A stretch of 64,000 nucleotides of DNA from NCBI GenBank assembly GCA_963965975.1, contig OZ014418.1:4662775-4726774 (forward strand), in the 5' to 3' direction. The notes beneath the pieces were generated by a model. That model was not told the origin of the DNA, did no database searches, and was given only the letters and a program-made list of their open reading frames with translations. Below are positions 35,075 through 49,172 of this stretch, piece after piece. The first letter of the stretch is position 1; every line of letters starts with the position of its first letter. A program made the position numbers and the translations under genes. The DNA comes from Xestospongia bergquistia (lineage: Eukaryota; Porifera; Demospongiae; Haplosclerida; Petrosiidae).

Positions 35075-38000
35075 CTCTAAAGTCTTTAATTTAAAGACTT
35101 TAGAAGGTTTAGACTATTGAGTGAAGTTTATAAAGTAAACAGCTCATTCTAAAGCGCTCTATGAAACTAACTAAATAAACTCTTATTAACCGTTTAGTAA
35201 GTTAGTTTGTGATAACACTCTAAAGTCTTTAATACAAAGACTTTAGAAGGTTTAGACTATTGAGTAAAGTTTATAATGTAAACTGCTCAGTCTAAAGGAC
35301 TCTATGGGACTAAAGAAATAAACTGCTATTAACAGTTTAGTAAGTTGGTTTGCATTAACCCTCTAAAGTCTTTAATTTAAAGACTTTAGAAGGTTTCGAG
35401 TATTGAGTGAAGTTTATAAAGTAAACAGCTCAGTCTAAAGGGCTCTATGAAACAAACTAAATAAACTATTATTAACAGTTCAGTAAGATGGTTTGCATTA
35501 ACACTCTAAAGTCTTTATATTAAAGACTTTAGAAGGTTTAGACTATTGAGCGAAGTTTATAAAGTAAACTGGTCAGTCTAAAGGACTCTGTGAAACTAAC
35601 TAAATAAAATGTTATTAACACTTTAGTAAGTTGGTTTGCATTAACACTCTAAAGTCATTAATTTAAAGACTTTAGAAGGTTTAGACCATTGAGTAAAGTT
35701 TATAATGTAAACTGCTCAGTGTAAAGGACTCTATGGGACTAAAGAAATAAACTGCTATTAACATTTTAGTAAGTTTGTTTGCATTAACGCTCTAAAGTCT
35801 TTAATTTAAAGACTTTAGAAGGTTTAGAATATTGAGTGAAGTTTATAAAGTAAACAGCTCAGTCTAAAGGGCTCTATGAAACTAACTAAATAAATTATTA
35901 TTAACAGTTTAGTAAGTTAGTTTGTGATAAGACTCTAAAGTCTTTAATTTAAAGACTTTAGAACGTTTAAACTATTGAGTAAAGTTTATAAAGTAAACTG
36001 CACAGTCTAAAGGACTCTATGGGACTAAGGAAATAAACTGCTATTAACAGTTTAGTAAGTTCGTCTGCATTAACACTCTATGGTCTTTAATTTAAAGACT
36101 TTAGAAGGCTTAGACTATTGAGTGATGTTTTTTAAAGTAAACTGACAGGTCTAAATGACTCTATGGGACTAACTAAATTAACTGCTATTAACAGTTTAGT
36201 AAGTTGGTTTGCATTAACACTCCAAAGTCTTTAATTTAAAGACTTTAGAAGGTTTAGACTATTGAGTAAAGTTTATAAGTAAACTGCTCAATCTAAGGGA
36301 CTCTATGGGGCTAAAGAAATAAACTGCTATTAACAGTTTAGTAAGTTGGTTTGCATTAACCCTCTAAAGTCTTTAATTTAAAGACTTTAGAAGGTTTAGA
36401 CTATTGAGTGAAGTTTGTAAAGTAAACTTAAAGGTCGAAAGGACTCTATGGGACTAACTAAATTAACTGTTATTAACAGTTTAGTAAGTTGGTTTGTGAA
36501 AACACTCTAAAGTCTTTAATTTAAAGACTTTAGAAGGTTTAAACTATTGAGTAAAGTTTATAAAGTAAACTGCTCAGTCTAAAGGATTCTATTGGACTAA
36601 AAAAATAAACTGCTATTAACATTTTGGTAAGTTGGTTTGCATTAAGACTCCAAAGTCTTTAATTTAAAGACTTTAGAAGGGTTAGACTATTGAGTGAAGT
36701 TTTTTAAAGTAAACTGATAGGTCTAAAGGACTCTATGGGACTAACTAAATTAACTGCTATTAACAGTTTAGTAAGTTCGTTTGCATTAACACTCTAAAGT
36801 CTTTAATTTAAAGACTTTAGAAGGTTTAAACTATTGAGTAAAGTTTATAAAGTAAACTGGTCAGTCTAAAGGACTCTATGGGACTAAAGAAATAAACTGC
36901 TATTAACAGTTTAGTAAGTTGGTTTGCATTAACCCTCTAAAGTCTTTAATTTAAAGACTTTAGAAGGTTTAGACTATTGGGTAAAGTTTATAAGGTAGAC
37001 TGCTAAGTTTAAAGGACTCTATGGGACTAAAGAAATGAACTGCTATTAATAGTTCAGTAAGTTTGTTTGCATTAACGCTCTAAAGTCTTTAATTTAAAGA
37101 CTTTAGAAGGTTTAGAGTATTGAGCGAAGTTTGTAAAGTAAACAGCTCAGTCTAAAGGGGTCTATGAAACTAACTAAATAAACTATTATTAACAGTTCAG
37201 TAAGTTGGTTTGCAATAACACTCTAAAGTCTTTAAATTAAAGACTTTAGAAGGTTTAGACTATTGAGCGAAGTTTATAATGTAAACTGCTCAGTCTAAAG
37301 GACTCTATGAAACTAACTAAATAAACTGTTATTAACAGTTTAGTAAGTTCGTTTGCATTAACACTCTAAAGTCATTAATTTAAGGACTTTAGAAGGTTTA
37401 GAGTATTGAGTGAAGTTTATAAAGTAAACAGCTCAGTCTAAAGGGCTCTATGAAACTAACTAAATAAACTATTATTAACATTTCAGTAAGTTGGTTTGCA
37501 TTAACACTCTAAAGTCTTTCAATTAAAGACTTTAGAAGGTTTAGACTATTGAGCGAAGTTTATAAAGTAGACTGGTCTGTCTAAAGGACTCTATGAAACT
37601 AACTAAATAAACTGTTATTAACAGTTTAGTAAGTTCGTTTGCATTAATACTCTAAAGTCATTAATTTAAAGACTTTAGAAGGTTTAGACTATTGAGTAAA
37701 GTTTATAAAGTAAACTGCTCAGTGTAAAGGACTCTATGGGACTAAAGAAATAAACTGCTATTAACAGTTATAGTAAGTTTGTTTGCGTTAACGCTCTAAA
37801 GTCTTTAATTTAAAGACTTTAGAAGATTTAGAGTATTGAGTGAAGTTTATAAATTAAACAGCTCAGTCTAAAGGGCTCTATGAAACTAACTAAATAAACT
37901 ATTATTAACAGTTTAGTAAGTTAGTTTGTCATAACACTCTAAAGTCTTTAATTTAAAGACTTTAGAAGATTTAGACTATTGAGTAAAGTTTATAATGTAA

Positions 38001-38903
38001 ACTGCTCAGTCTAAAGGACTCTATGGGACTAAAGAAATAAACTGCTATTAACAGTTTAGTAAGTTGGTTTGCATTAACCCTCTAAAGTCTTTAATTTAAA
38101 GACTTTAGAAGGTTTAGACTATTGAGTGAAGTTTGTAAAGTAAACTGATAGGTCTAAAGGACTCTATGGGACTAACTAAATTAACTGTTATTAACAGTTT
38201 AGAAAGTTGTTTTGTATTAACACTCTAAAGTCTTTAACTTAAAGACTTTAGAAGGTTTAAACTATTGAGTAATGTTTATAAAGTAAACTGCTAATTTTAA
38301 AGGACTCTATGGGACTAAAGAAATAAACTGCTATTAACAGTTTAGTAAGTTGGTTTGCATTAACCCTCTAAAGTCTTTAATTTAAAGACTTTAGAAGGTT
38401 TAGACTATTGAGTGAATTTTTTAAAAGTAAACTGATAGGTCTGAAGGACTCTATGGGACTAACTAAATTAACTGCTATTAACGGTTTAGTAAGTTCGTTT
38501 GCATTAACACTCTAAAGTCTTTAATTTAAAGACTTTAGAAGGTTTAAACTATTGAGTAAATTTTTTAAAGTAAACTGTTCAGTTTAAAGGACTCTATGGG
38601 ACCAAAGAAATAAACTGCTATTAACAGTTTAGTAAGTTGGTTTGCATTAACACTCTAAAGTCTTTAATTTAAAGACTTTAGAATGTTTAGACTATTGGGT
38701 AAAGTTTATAAGGTAGACTGCTAAGTTTAAAGGACTCTATGGGACTAAGAAAATGAACTGCTATTAACAGTTCAGTTAGTTGCTTTGCATTAACACTCTA
38801 AAGTCTTTAAATTAAAGACTTTAGAAGGTTTATACTATTGAGTGAAGTTTATAAAGTAAACTGGTCAGTCTAAAGTACTCTATGAAACTAACTAAATAAA
38901 ATG

Positions 38904-41050
38904 TTATTAACAGTTTAGTAAGTTCGTTTGCATTAACACTCTAAAGTTGTAAATTAAAGACTTTAGAAGGTTTAAACTATTGAGTAAAGTTTATAAAGTA
39001 AACTGTTCAGTCTAAAGGACTCTATGGGACTAAAAGAAATGAACTGCTATTAATAGTTCAGTAAGTTTGTTTGCATTAACGCTCTAAAGTCTTTAATTTA
39101 AAGACTTTAGAAGGTTTAGAGTATTGAGTGAAGTTTGTGAAGTAAACAGCTCAGTCTAAAGGGGTCTATGAAACAAACTAAATAAACTATTATTAACAGT
39201 TCAGTAAGTTGGTTTGCATTAACACTCTAAAGTCTTTAAATTAAAGACTTTAGAAGGTTGAGACTATTGAGCAAGGTTTATAAAGTAAACTGGTCAGTCT
39301 AAAGGACTCTATGAAACTAACTAAATAAACTGTTATTAACAGTTTAGTAAGTTCGTTTGCATTAACACTCTAAAGTCATTAATTTAAAGACTTTAGAAGG
39401 TTTAGAGTATTGAGTGAAGTTTATAAAGTAAACAGCTCAGTCTAAAGGGCTCTATGAAACTAACTAAATAAACTATTATTAACAGTTCAGTAAGTTGGTT
39501 TGCATTAACACTCTAAAGTCTTTAAATTAATGACTTTAGAAGGTTTAGACTATTGAGCGAAGTTTATAAAGTAGACTGGTCAGTCTAAAGGACTCTATGA
39601 AACTAACTAAATAAACTATTATTAACAGTTTAGGAAGATCGTTTGCATTAACACTCTAAAGTCATTAATTTAAAGACATTAGAAGGTTTAGACTATTGAG
39701 TAAAGTTTATAAAGTAAACTGCTCAGTGCAAAGGACTCTATGGGACTAAAGAAATAAACTGCTATTAACAGTTATAGTAAGTTTGCTTGCGTTAAAGCTC
39801 TAAAGTCTTTAATTTAAAGACTTTAGAAGGTTTAGAGTATTGAGTGAAGTTTATAAAGTAAACAGCTCAGTCTAAAGGGCTCTATGAAACTAACTAAATA
39901 AACTATTATTAACAGTTTAGTAAGTTAGTTTGTGATAACACTCTAAAGTCTTTAATTTAAAGACTTTAGAAGGTTTAGACTATTGAGTAAAGTTTATAAT
40001 GTAAACTGCTCAGTCTAAAGGACTCTATGGGACTAAAGAAATAAACTGCTATTAACAGTTTAGTAAGTTGGTTTGCATTAACACTGTAAAGTCTTTAATT
40101 TAAAGACTTTAGAAGGTTTAGACTATTGAGTGAAGTTTGTAAAGTGAACTGACAGGTCTAAAGAACTCTATGGTACTAACTAAATTAACTGTTATTAACA
40201 ATTTAGTAAGTTGGTTTGCCTTAACACTCTAAAATCTTTAATTTAAAGACTTTAGAAGGTTTAAACTATTGAGTAATGTTTATAAAGTAAACTGCTCATT
40301 CTAAAGGACTCTATGGGACTAAAGAAATAAACTGCTATTAACAGTTTAGTAAGTTGGTTTGCATTAACCCTCTAAAGTCTTTAATTTAAAGACTTTAGAA
40401 GGTTTAGACTATTGAGTGAATTTTTTAAAAGTAAACTGATAGGTCTGAAGGACTCTATGGGACTAACTAAATTAACTGCTATTAACAGTTTAGTAAGTGC
40501 ATTTGCATTAACACTCTAAAGTCTTTATTTTAAAGACTTTAGAAAGTTTAGACTATTGGGTCAAGTTTATAAGGTAGACTGCTAAGTTTAAAGGACTCTA
40601 TGGGACTAAGAAAATGAACTGCTATTAACAGTTCAGTTAGTTGCTTTGCATTAACACTCTAAAGTCTTTAAATTAAAGACTTTAGAAGTTTTATACTATT
40701 GAGCGAACTTTGTAAAGTAAACTGGTCAGTCTAAAGGACTCTATGAAACTAACTAAATAAAATGTTATTAACAGTTTAGTAAGTTCGTTTGCATTAACAC
40801 TCTAAAGTCATTAATTTAAAGACTTTAGAAAGTTTAGACTATTGAGTAAAGTTTATAAAGTAAAGTGCTCAGTGTAAAGGACTCTATGGGACTAAAGAAA
40901 TAAACTGCTATTAACAGTTCAGTAAGTTTGTTTGCATTAACGCTCTAAAGTCTTTAATTTAAAGACTTTAGAAGGTTTAGAGTATTGAGTGAAGTTTATA
41001 AAGTAAACAGCTCAGTCTAAAGGGCTCTATGAATCTAACTAAATAAACTA
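38904..41050 (+). repeat. 2147-bp (15-monomer) tandem duplication, copy 1
   Basis: Constant offset 2147 to copy 2: CTAAAGTTGTAAATT (38941 and 41088), AAAGTGAACTGACAGG (40141 and 42288), ATAGTAAGTTTGCTTGCG, TAAGTGCATTTGC (near 40494 and 42641). Very few differences; one is CGCTCTAAAG near 39080 against CGCTGTAAAG near 41227. Upstream the match starts at 38904, right after AAAATG against AAACTA. Confidence 0.93.
38941..38958 (+). repeat. Dyad 1 copy with a 2-bp loss (CTAAAGTTGTAAATTAAA)
   Basis: The left arm has lost CT from AAGTCTGTAAATT, abolishing the palindrome and shortening the monomer. The same variant is at 41088, 58695 and 62988, and so it tracks the family of long duplications in the right third of the window. 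Confidence 0.88.
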
Positions 41051-43197
41051 TTATTAACAGTTTAGTAAGTTCGTTTGCATTAACACTCTAAAGTTGTAAA
41101 TTAAAGACTTTAGAAGGTTTAAACTATTGAGTAAAGTTTATAAAGTAAACTGTTCAGTCTAAAGGACTCTATGGGACTAAAAGAAATGAACTGCTATTAA
41201 TAGTTCAGTAAGTTTGTTTGCATTAACGCTGTAAAGTCTTTAATTTAAAGACTTTAGAAGGTTTAGAGTATTGAGTGAAGTTTGTGAAGTAAACAGCTCA
41301 GTCTAAAGGGGTCTATGAAACAAACTAAATAAACTATTATTAACAGTTCAGTAAGTTGGTTTGCATTAACACTCTAAAGTCTTTAAATTAAAGACTTTAG
41401 AAGGTTGAGACTATTGAGCAAGGTTTATAAAGTAAACTGGTCAGTCTAAAGGACTCTATGAAACTAACTAAATAAACTGTTATTAACAGTTTAGTAAGTT
41501 CGTTTGCATTAACACTCTAAAGTCATTAATTTAAAGACTTTAGAAGGTTTAGAGTATTGAGTGAAGTTTATAAAGTAAACAGCTCAGTCTAAAGGGCTCT
41601 ATGAAACTAACTAAATAAACTATTATTAACAGTTCAGTAAGTTGGTTTGCATTAACACTCTAAAGTCTTTAAATTAATGACTTTAGAAGGTTTAGACTAT
41701 TGAGCGAAGTTTATAAAGTAGACTGGTCAGTCTAAAGGACTCTATGAAACTAACTAAATAAACTATTATTAACAGTTTAGGAAGATCGTTTGCATTAACA
41801 CTCTAAAGTCATTAATTTAAAGACATTAGAAGGTTTAGACTATTGAGTAAAGTTTATAAAGTAAACTGCTCAGTGCAAAGGACTCTATGGGACTAAAGAA
41901 ATAAACTGCTATTAACAGTTATAGTAAGTTTGCTTGCGTTAAAGCTCTAAAGTCTTTAATTTAAAGACTTTAGAAGGTTTAGAGTATTGAGTGAAGTTTA
42001 TAAAGTAAACAGCTCAGTCTAAAGGGCTCTATGAAACTAACTAAATAAACTATTATTAACAGTTTAGTAAGTTAGTTTGTGATAACACTCTAAAGTCTTT
42101 AATTTAAAGACTTTAGAAGGTTTAGACTATTGAGTAAAGTTTATAATGTAAACTGCTCAGTCTAAAGGACTCTATGGGACTAAAGAAATAAACTGCTATT
42201 AACAGTTTAGTAAGTTGGTTTGCATTAACACTGTAAAGTCTTTAATTTAAAGACTTTAGAAGGTTTAGACTATTGAGTGAAGTTTGTAAAGTGAACTGAC
42301 AGGTCTAAAGAACTCTATGGTACTAACTAAATTAACTGTTATTAACAATTTAGTAAGTTGGTTTGCCTTAACACTCTAAAATCTTTAATTTAAAGACTTT
42401 AGAAGGTTTAAACTATTGAGTAATGTTTATAAAGTAAACTGCTCATTCTAAAGGACTCTATGGGACTAAAGAAATAAACTGCTATTAACAGTTTAGTAAG
42501 TTGGTTTGCATTAACCCTCTAAAGTCTTTAATTTAAAGACTTTAGAAGGTTTAGACTATTGAGTGAATTTTTTAAAAGTAAACTGATAGGTCTGAAGGAC
42601 TCTATGGGACTAACTAAATTAACTGCTATTAACAGTTTAGTAAGTGCATTTGCATTAACACTCTAAAGTCTTTATTTTAAAGACTTTAGAAAGTTTAGAC
42701 TATTGGGTCAAGTTTATAAGGTAGACTGCTAAGTTTAAAGGACTCTATGGGACTAAGAAAATGAACTGCTATTAACAGTTCAGTTAGTTGCTTTGCATTA
42801 ACACTCTAAAGTCTTTAAATTAAAGACTTTAGAAGTTTTATACTATTGAGCGAACTTTGTAAAGTAAACTGGTCAGTCTAAAGGACTCTATGAAACTAAC
42901 TAAATAAAATGTTATTAACAGTTTAGTAAGTTCGTTTGCATTAACACTCTAAAGTCATTAATTTAAAGACTTTAGAAAGTTTAGACTATTGAGTAAAGTT
43001 TATAAAGTAAAGTGCTCAGTGTAAAGGACTCTATGGGACTAAAGAAATAAACTGCTATTAACAGTTCAGTAAGTTTGTTTGCATTAACGCTCTAAAGTCT
43101 TTAATTTAAAGACTTTAGAAGGTTTAGAGTATTGAGTGAAGTTTATAAAGTAAACAGCTCAGTCTAAAGGGCTCTATGAATCTAACTAAATAAACTA
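41051..43197 (+). repeat. 2147-bp (15-monomer) tandem duplication, copy 2
   Basis: Direct repeat of 38904-41050. At its end the sequence reads AAGTTAGTTTGTGATAAC where the copy 1 end reads AAGTTCGTTTGC. The junction is thus confined to the 21 bp at 41051-41071, which overlap dyad 3. The corresponding block at 55.1-61.3 kb has this segment only once. Confidence 0.93.
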
Positions 43198-43302
43198 TTA
43201 TTAACAGTTTAGTAAGTTAGTTTGTGATAACACTCTAAAGTCTTTAATTTAAAGAGTTTAGAAGGTTTAGACTATTGAGGAAAGTTTATAATGTAAACTG
43301 CA

Positions 43303-46300
43303 CAGTCTAAAGGACTCTATGGGACTAAAGAAATAAACTGCTATTAACAGTTTAGTAAGTTGGTTTGCATTAACCCTCTAAAGTCTTTAATTTAAAGACT
43401 TTAGAATGTTTAGACTATTGAGTGAAGTTTGTAAAGTAAACTGATAGGTCTAAAGGACTCTATGGGACTAACTAAATTAACTGTTATTAACAGTTTAGTA
43501 TGTTGGTTTGCATTAACACTCTAAAGTCTTTAATTTAAAGACTTTAGAAGGTTTAAACTATTGAGTAATGTTTATAAAGTAAACTGCTCAGTCTAAAGGA
43601 CTCTATGGGACTAAAGAAATAAACTGCTATTAACAGTTTAGTAAGTTGGTTTGCATTAACCCTCTAAAGTCTTTAATTTAAAGACTTTAGAATGTTTAGA
43701 CTATTGAGTGAAGTTTTTTAAAGTAAACTGATAGCTCTAAAGGACTCTATGGGACTAACTAAATTAACTGCTATTGACAGTTTAGTAAGTTCGTTTGCAT
43801 TAACACTCTAAAGTCTTTAATTTAAAGACTTTAGAAGGTTTAAACTATTGAGTAATGTTTATAAAGTAAACTGCTCAGTCTAAAGGACTCTTTTGGGACA
43901 AAAGAAATAAACTGCTATTAACAGTTTAGTAAGTTGGTTTGCATTAAGACTCTAAAGTCTTTAATTTAAAGACTTTAGAAGGTTTAGACTATTAGGTAAA
44001 GTTTATAAGGTAGACTGCTAAGTTTAAAGGACTCTATGGGACTAAAGAAATGAACTGCTATTAACAGTTCAGTTAGTTGGTTTGCATTAACACTCAAAAG
44101 CCTTTAAATTAAAGACTTTAGAAGGTTTAGACTATTGAGTGATGTTTATAAAGTAAACTGGTCAGTCTAAAGGACTCTATGAAACTAACTAAGTAAAATG
44201 TTATTAACACTTTAGTAAGTTGGTTTGCATTAACACTCTAAAGTCATTAATTTAAAGACTTTAGAAGGTTTAGACCATTGAGTAAAGTTTATAATGTAAA
44301 CTGCTCAGTGTAAAGGACTCTATGGGACTAAAGAAATAAACTGCTATTAACAGTTTAGTAAGTTTGTTTGCATTAACGCTCTAAAGTCTTTAATTTAAAG
44401 ACTTTAAAAGGTTTAGAATATTGAGTGAAGTTTATAAAGTAAACAGCTCAGTCTAAAGGGCTCTATGAAACTAACTAAATAAACTATTATTAACAGTTTA
44501 GTAAGTTAGTTTGTGATAGGACTCTAAAGTCTTTAATTTAAAGACTTTAGAACGTTTAAACTATTGAGTAAAGTTTATAAAGTAAACTGCACAGTCTAAA
44601 GGACTCTATGGGACTAAGGAAATAAACTGCTATTAACAGTTTAGTAACTTTGTCTGCAGTAACACTCTATAGTCTTTAATTTAAGGACTTTAGAAGGCTT
44701 AGACTATTGAGTGAAGTTTTTTAAAGTAAACTGATAGGTCTAAAGGACTCTATGGGACTAGATAAATTAACTGCTATTAAGAGTTTAGTAAGTTGGTTTG
44801 CATTAACACTCTAAAGTCTTTAATTTAAAGACTTTAGAAGGTTTAAACTATTGAGTAAATTTTATAAAGTAAACTGCTCAGTCTAAAGGAGTCTATGGGA
44901 CTAAAGAAATAAACTGCTATTAACAGTTTAGTAAGTTGGTTTGCATTAACACTCTAAAGTCTTTAATTTAAAGACTTTAGAAGCATTAGACTATTGAGTG
45001 AAGTTTGTAAAGTAAACTGATAGGTCTAAAGGACTCTATTGGACTAACTAAATTAACTGCTATTAACAGTTTAGTAAGTTCGGTTGCATTAACACTCTAA
45101 AGTGTTTAATTTAAAGACTTTAGAAGGTTTAGACTATTTGGTAAAGTTTATAAGGTAGACTGCTAAGTTTAATGGACTGTATGGGACTAAAGAAATGAAC
45201 TGCTATTAAATTTTCAGTAAGTTTGTTTGCATTAACGCTCTAAAGTCTTTAATTTAAAGACTTTAGAAGCTTTAGAGTATTGAGTGAAGTTTAGAAAGTA
45301 AACAGCTCAGTCTAAAGGGCTCTATGAAACTAACTAAATAAACTATTATTAACAGTTCAGTAAGTTGTTTTGCATTAACACTCTAAAGTCTGTAAATTAT
45401 AGACTTTAGAAGGTTTAGACTATTGAGCGAAGTTTATAAAGTAAACTGCTCAGTCTAAAGGACTCTATGAAACTAACTAAATAAAATGTTTTTAACACTT
45501 TAGTAAGTTCGTTTGCATTAACACTCTAAAGTCATTAATTTAAAGACTTTAGAAGGTTTAGAGTATTGAGTGAAGTTTGTAAAGTAAACAGCTCAGTCTA
45601 AAGGGCTCTATGAAACTAAGTAAATGAACTATTATTAACAGTTTAGTAAGTTAGTTTGTGATAACACTCTAAAGTCTTTAATTTAAAGACTTTAGAAGGT
45701 TTAAACTATTGAGTAAAGTTTATAAAGTAAACTGCACAGTCTAAAGGACTCTATGGGACTAAAGAAATAAACTGCTATTAACAGTTTAGTAAGTTCGTCT
45801 GCATTAACACTGTAAAGTCTTTAATTTAAAGACTTTAGAAGGTTTAGACTTTTGAGTGAAGTTTTTTAAAGTAAACTGATAGGTCTAAAGGACTCTATGG
45901 GACTAACTAAATTAACTGCTATTAACAGTTTAGTAAGTTGGTTTGCATTAACACTCTAAAGTCTTTAATTTAAAGACTTTAGAAGGTTTAAACTATTGAG
46001 TAAAGTTTACAAAGTAAACTGCTCAGTCTAAAGGACTCTATGGGACTAAAGAAATAAACTGCTATTAACAGTTTAGTAAGTTGGTTTGCATTAATCCTCT
46101 AAAGTCTTTAATTTAAAGACTTTAGAAGGTTTAGACTATTGAGTGAACTTTGTAAAGTAAACTGATAGGTCTAAAGGACTCTATGGGACTAACTAAATTA
46201 ACTGTTATTAACAGTTTAGTAAGTTGGTTTGCATTAACACTCTAATGTCTTTAATTTAGAGACTTTAGAAGGTTTAAACTATTGAGTAAAGTTTATAAAG

Positions 46301-49172
46301 TAAACTGCTCAGTCTAAAGGACTCTCTGGGACTAAAAAAATAAACTGCTATTAACAGTTTAGTAAGTTGGTTTGCTTTAACCCTCTAAAGTCTTTAATTT
46401 CAAGACTTTAGAAGATTTAGACTATTGAGTGAAGTTTTTTAAAGTAAACTGATAGGTCTGAAGGACTCTATGGGACTAACTAAATTAACTGCTATTAAGA
46501 GTTTAGTAAGTTGGTTTGCATTAACACTCTAAAGTCTTTAATTTAAAGACTTTAGAAGGTTTAAACTATTGAGTAAATTTTATAAAGTAAACTGCTCAGT
46601 CTAAAGGACTCTATGGGACTAAAGAAATAAACTGCTATTAACAGTTTAGTAAGTTGGTTTGCATTAATACCCTAAAGTCTTTAATTTAAAGACTTTAGAA
46701 GGTTTAGACTATTGAGTGAAGTTTGTAAAGTAAACTGATAGGTCTAAAAGACTCTGTTGGACTAACTAAATTAACTGCTATTAACAGTTTACTAAGTTCG
46801 GTTGCATTAACACTCTAAAGTGTTTAATTTAAAGACTTTAGAAGGTTTAGACTATTGGGTAAAGTTTATAAGGTAGACTGCTAAGTTTAATGGACTCTAT
46901 GGGACTAAAGAAATTGAACTGCTATTAACAGTTCATTAAGTTTGTTTGCATTAACGCTCTAAAGTCTTTAATTTAAAGACTTTAGAAGCTTTAGAGTATT
47001 GAGTGAAGTTTATAAAGTAAACAGCTCAATCTAAAGGGCTCCATGAAACTAACTAAATAAACTATTATTAACAGTTCAGTAAGTTGGTTTGTATTGCACT
47101 CTAAAGTCTGTAAATTAAAGACTTTAGAAGGTTTAGACTATTGAGCGAAGTTTATAAAGTAAACTGCTCAGTCTAAAGGACTCTATGAAACTAACTAAAT
47201 AAAATGTTATTAACACTTTAGTAAGTTCGTTTGCATTAACACTCTAAAGTCATTAATTTAAAGACTTTAGAAGGTTTAGAGTATTGAGTAAAGTTTGTAA
47301 AGTAAACAGCTCAGTCTAAAGGGCTCTACGAAACTAAGTAAATGAACTATTATTAACAGTTTAGTAAGTTAGTTTGTGATAACACTCTAAAGTCTTTAAT
47401 TTAAAGACTTTAGAAGGTTTAAACTATTGAGTAAAGTTTATAAAGTAAACTGCACAGTCTAAAGGACTCTATGGGACTAAAGAAATAAACTGCTATCAAC
47501 AGTTTAGTAAGTTCGTCTGCATTAACACTGTAAAGTCTTTAATTTAAAGACTTTAGAAGGTTTAGACTTTTGAGTGAAGTTTTTTAAAGTAAACTGATAG
47601 GTCTAAAGGACTCTATGGGACTAACTAAATTAACTGCTATTAACAGTTTAGTAAGTTGCTTTGCATTAACACTCTAAAGTCTTTAATTTAAAGACTTTAG
47701 AAGTTTTAAACTATTGAGTAAATTTTATAAAGTAAACTGCTCAGTCTAAAGGACTCTATGGGACTAAAGAAATAAACTGCTATTAACAGTTTAGTAAGTT
47801 GGTTTGCATTAATCCTCTAAAGTCTTTAATTTAAAGACTTTAGAAGGTTTAGACTATTGAGTGAACTTTGTAAAGTAAACTAATAGGTCTAAAGGACTCT
47901 ATGAGACAAACTAAATAAACTGTTATTAACAGTTTAGTAAGTTGGTTTGCATTAACACTCTAAAGTCTTTAATTTAAAGACTTTAGAAGGTTTAAACTAT
48001 TGAGTAATGTTTATAAAGTAAACTGCTTAGTCTAAAGGACTCCATGGGACTAAGAAAATAAACTGCTATTAACATTTTAGTAAGTTGGTTTGCATTAACA
48101 CTCTAAAGTCTTTAATTTAAAGACTTTAGAAGGTTTACACTATTGAGTGAAGTTTTTTAAAGTAAACTGATAGGTCTAAAGGACTCTATGGGACTAACTA
48201 AATTAACTGCTATTAACAGTTTAGTAAGTTCGTTTGCATTAACACTCTAAAGTCTTTAATTTAAAGACTTTAGAAGGTTTAAACTATTGAGTAAAGTTTA
48301 TAAAGTAAACTGCTCAGTCTAAAGGACTCCATGGGACTAAAGAAATAAACTGCTATTAACAGTTTAGTAAGTTGGTTTGCATTAAAACTCTAAAATCTTT
48401 AATTTAAAGACTTTAGAAGGTTTAGACTATAGCGTAAACTTTATAAGGTAGACTGCTAAGTTTAAAGGACTCTATGGGACTAAAGAAATGAACTGCTTTT
48501 AACAGTTCAGTAAGTTTGTTTGCATTAATGCTCTAAAGTCTTTAATTTAAAGACTTTAGAAGGTTTAGAGTATTGAGTGAAGTTTATAAAGTAAACAGCT
48601 CAGTCTAAAGGGCTCTATGAAACTAACTAAATAAACTATTATTAACAGTTCAGAAAGTTGGTTTGCATTAAGACTCTAAAGTCTTTAAATTAAAGACTTT
48701 AGAAGGTTTAGACTATTGAGCGAAGTTTATAAAGTAAACTGATCAGTCTTAAGGACTCTATGAAACTAACTAAATAAAATGTTATTAACACTTTAGTAAG
48801 TTCGTTTGCATTAACACTCTAAAGTCATTAATTTAAAGACTTTAGAAGGTTTAGTGTATTGAGTAAAGTTTATAAAGTAAACTGCTCAGTGTAAAGGACT
48901 CTATGGGACTAAAGAAATAAACTGCTATTAACAGTTTAGTAAGTTGGTTTGCATTAACGCTCTAAAGTCTTTAATTTAAAGACTTTAGAAGGTTTAGAGT
49001 ATTGAGTGAAGTTTATAAAGTAAACAGCTCATTCTAAAGGGCTCTATGAAACTAACTAAATAAACTATTATTAACAGTTTAGTAAGTTAGTTTGTGAAAA
49101 CACTCTAAAGTCTTTAATTTAAAGACTTTAGAAGGTTTAGACTAGTGAGTAAAGTTTATAATGTAAACTGCT
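43303..49172 (+). repeat. 5870-bp (41-monomer) tandem duplication, copy 1
   Basis: Constant offset 5870 to copy 2: GCTATTGACAG (43770 and 49640), CTTTTGGGACAAAAG (43890 and 49760), TAGATAAATTAAC (44759 and 50629), AAAAGACTCTGTTGG (46746 and 52616). The inner part, from about 44.7 to 49.2 kb, is related to the 5010-bp unit; the first 10 or so monomers are extra. The upstream match stops at 43302 (A) against 49172 (T). Confidence 0.93.

Larger units (their letters stand above)
35360..43680 (+). repeat. Long block, left copy (pair with 55114-61290)
   Basis: Offset 19754 from AGGTTTCGAG (35391 and 55145) through TTTATAAGTAAACTGC (36271 and 56025) and on. After the internal 2147-bp duplication the offset falls to 17607 = 19754 - 2147, as shown by AAAGAGTTTAG (near 43251 and 60858) and AGTATGTTGG. 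The match is lost where the right copy switches to a type D monomer near 61290. Block ends are set by divergence and are approximate. Confidence 0.85.
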
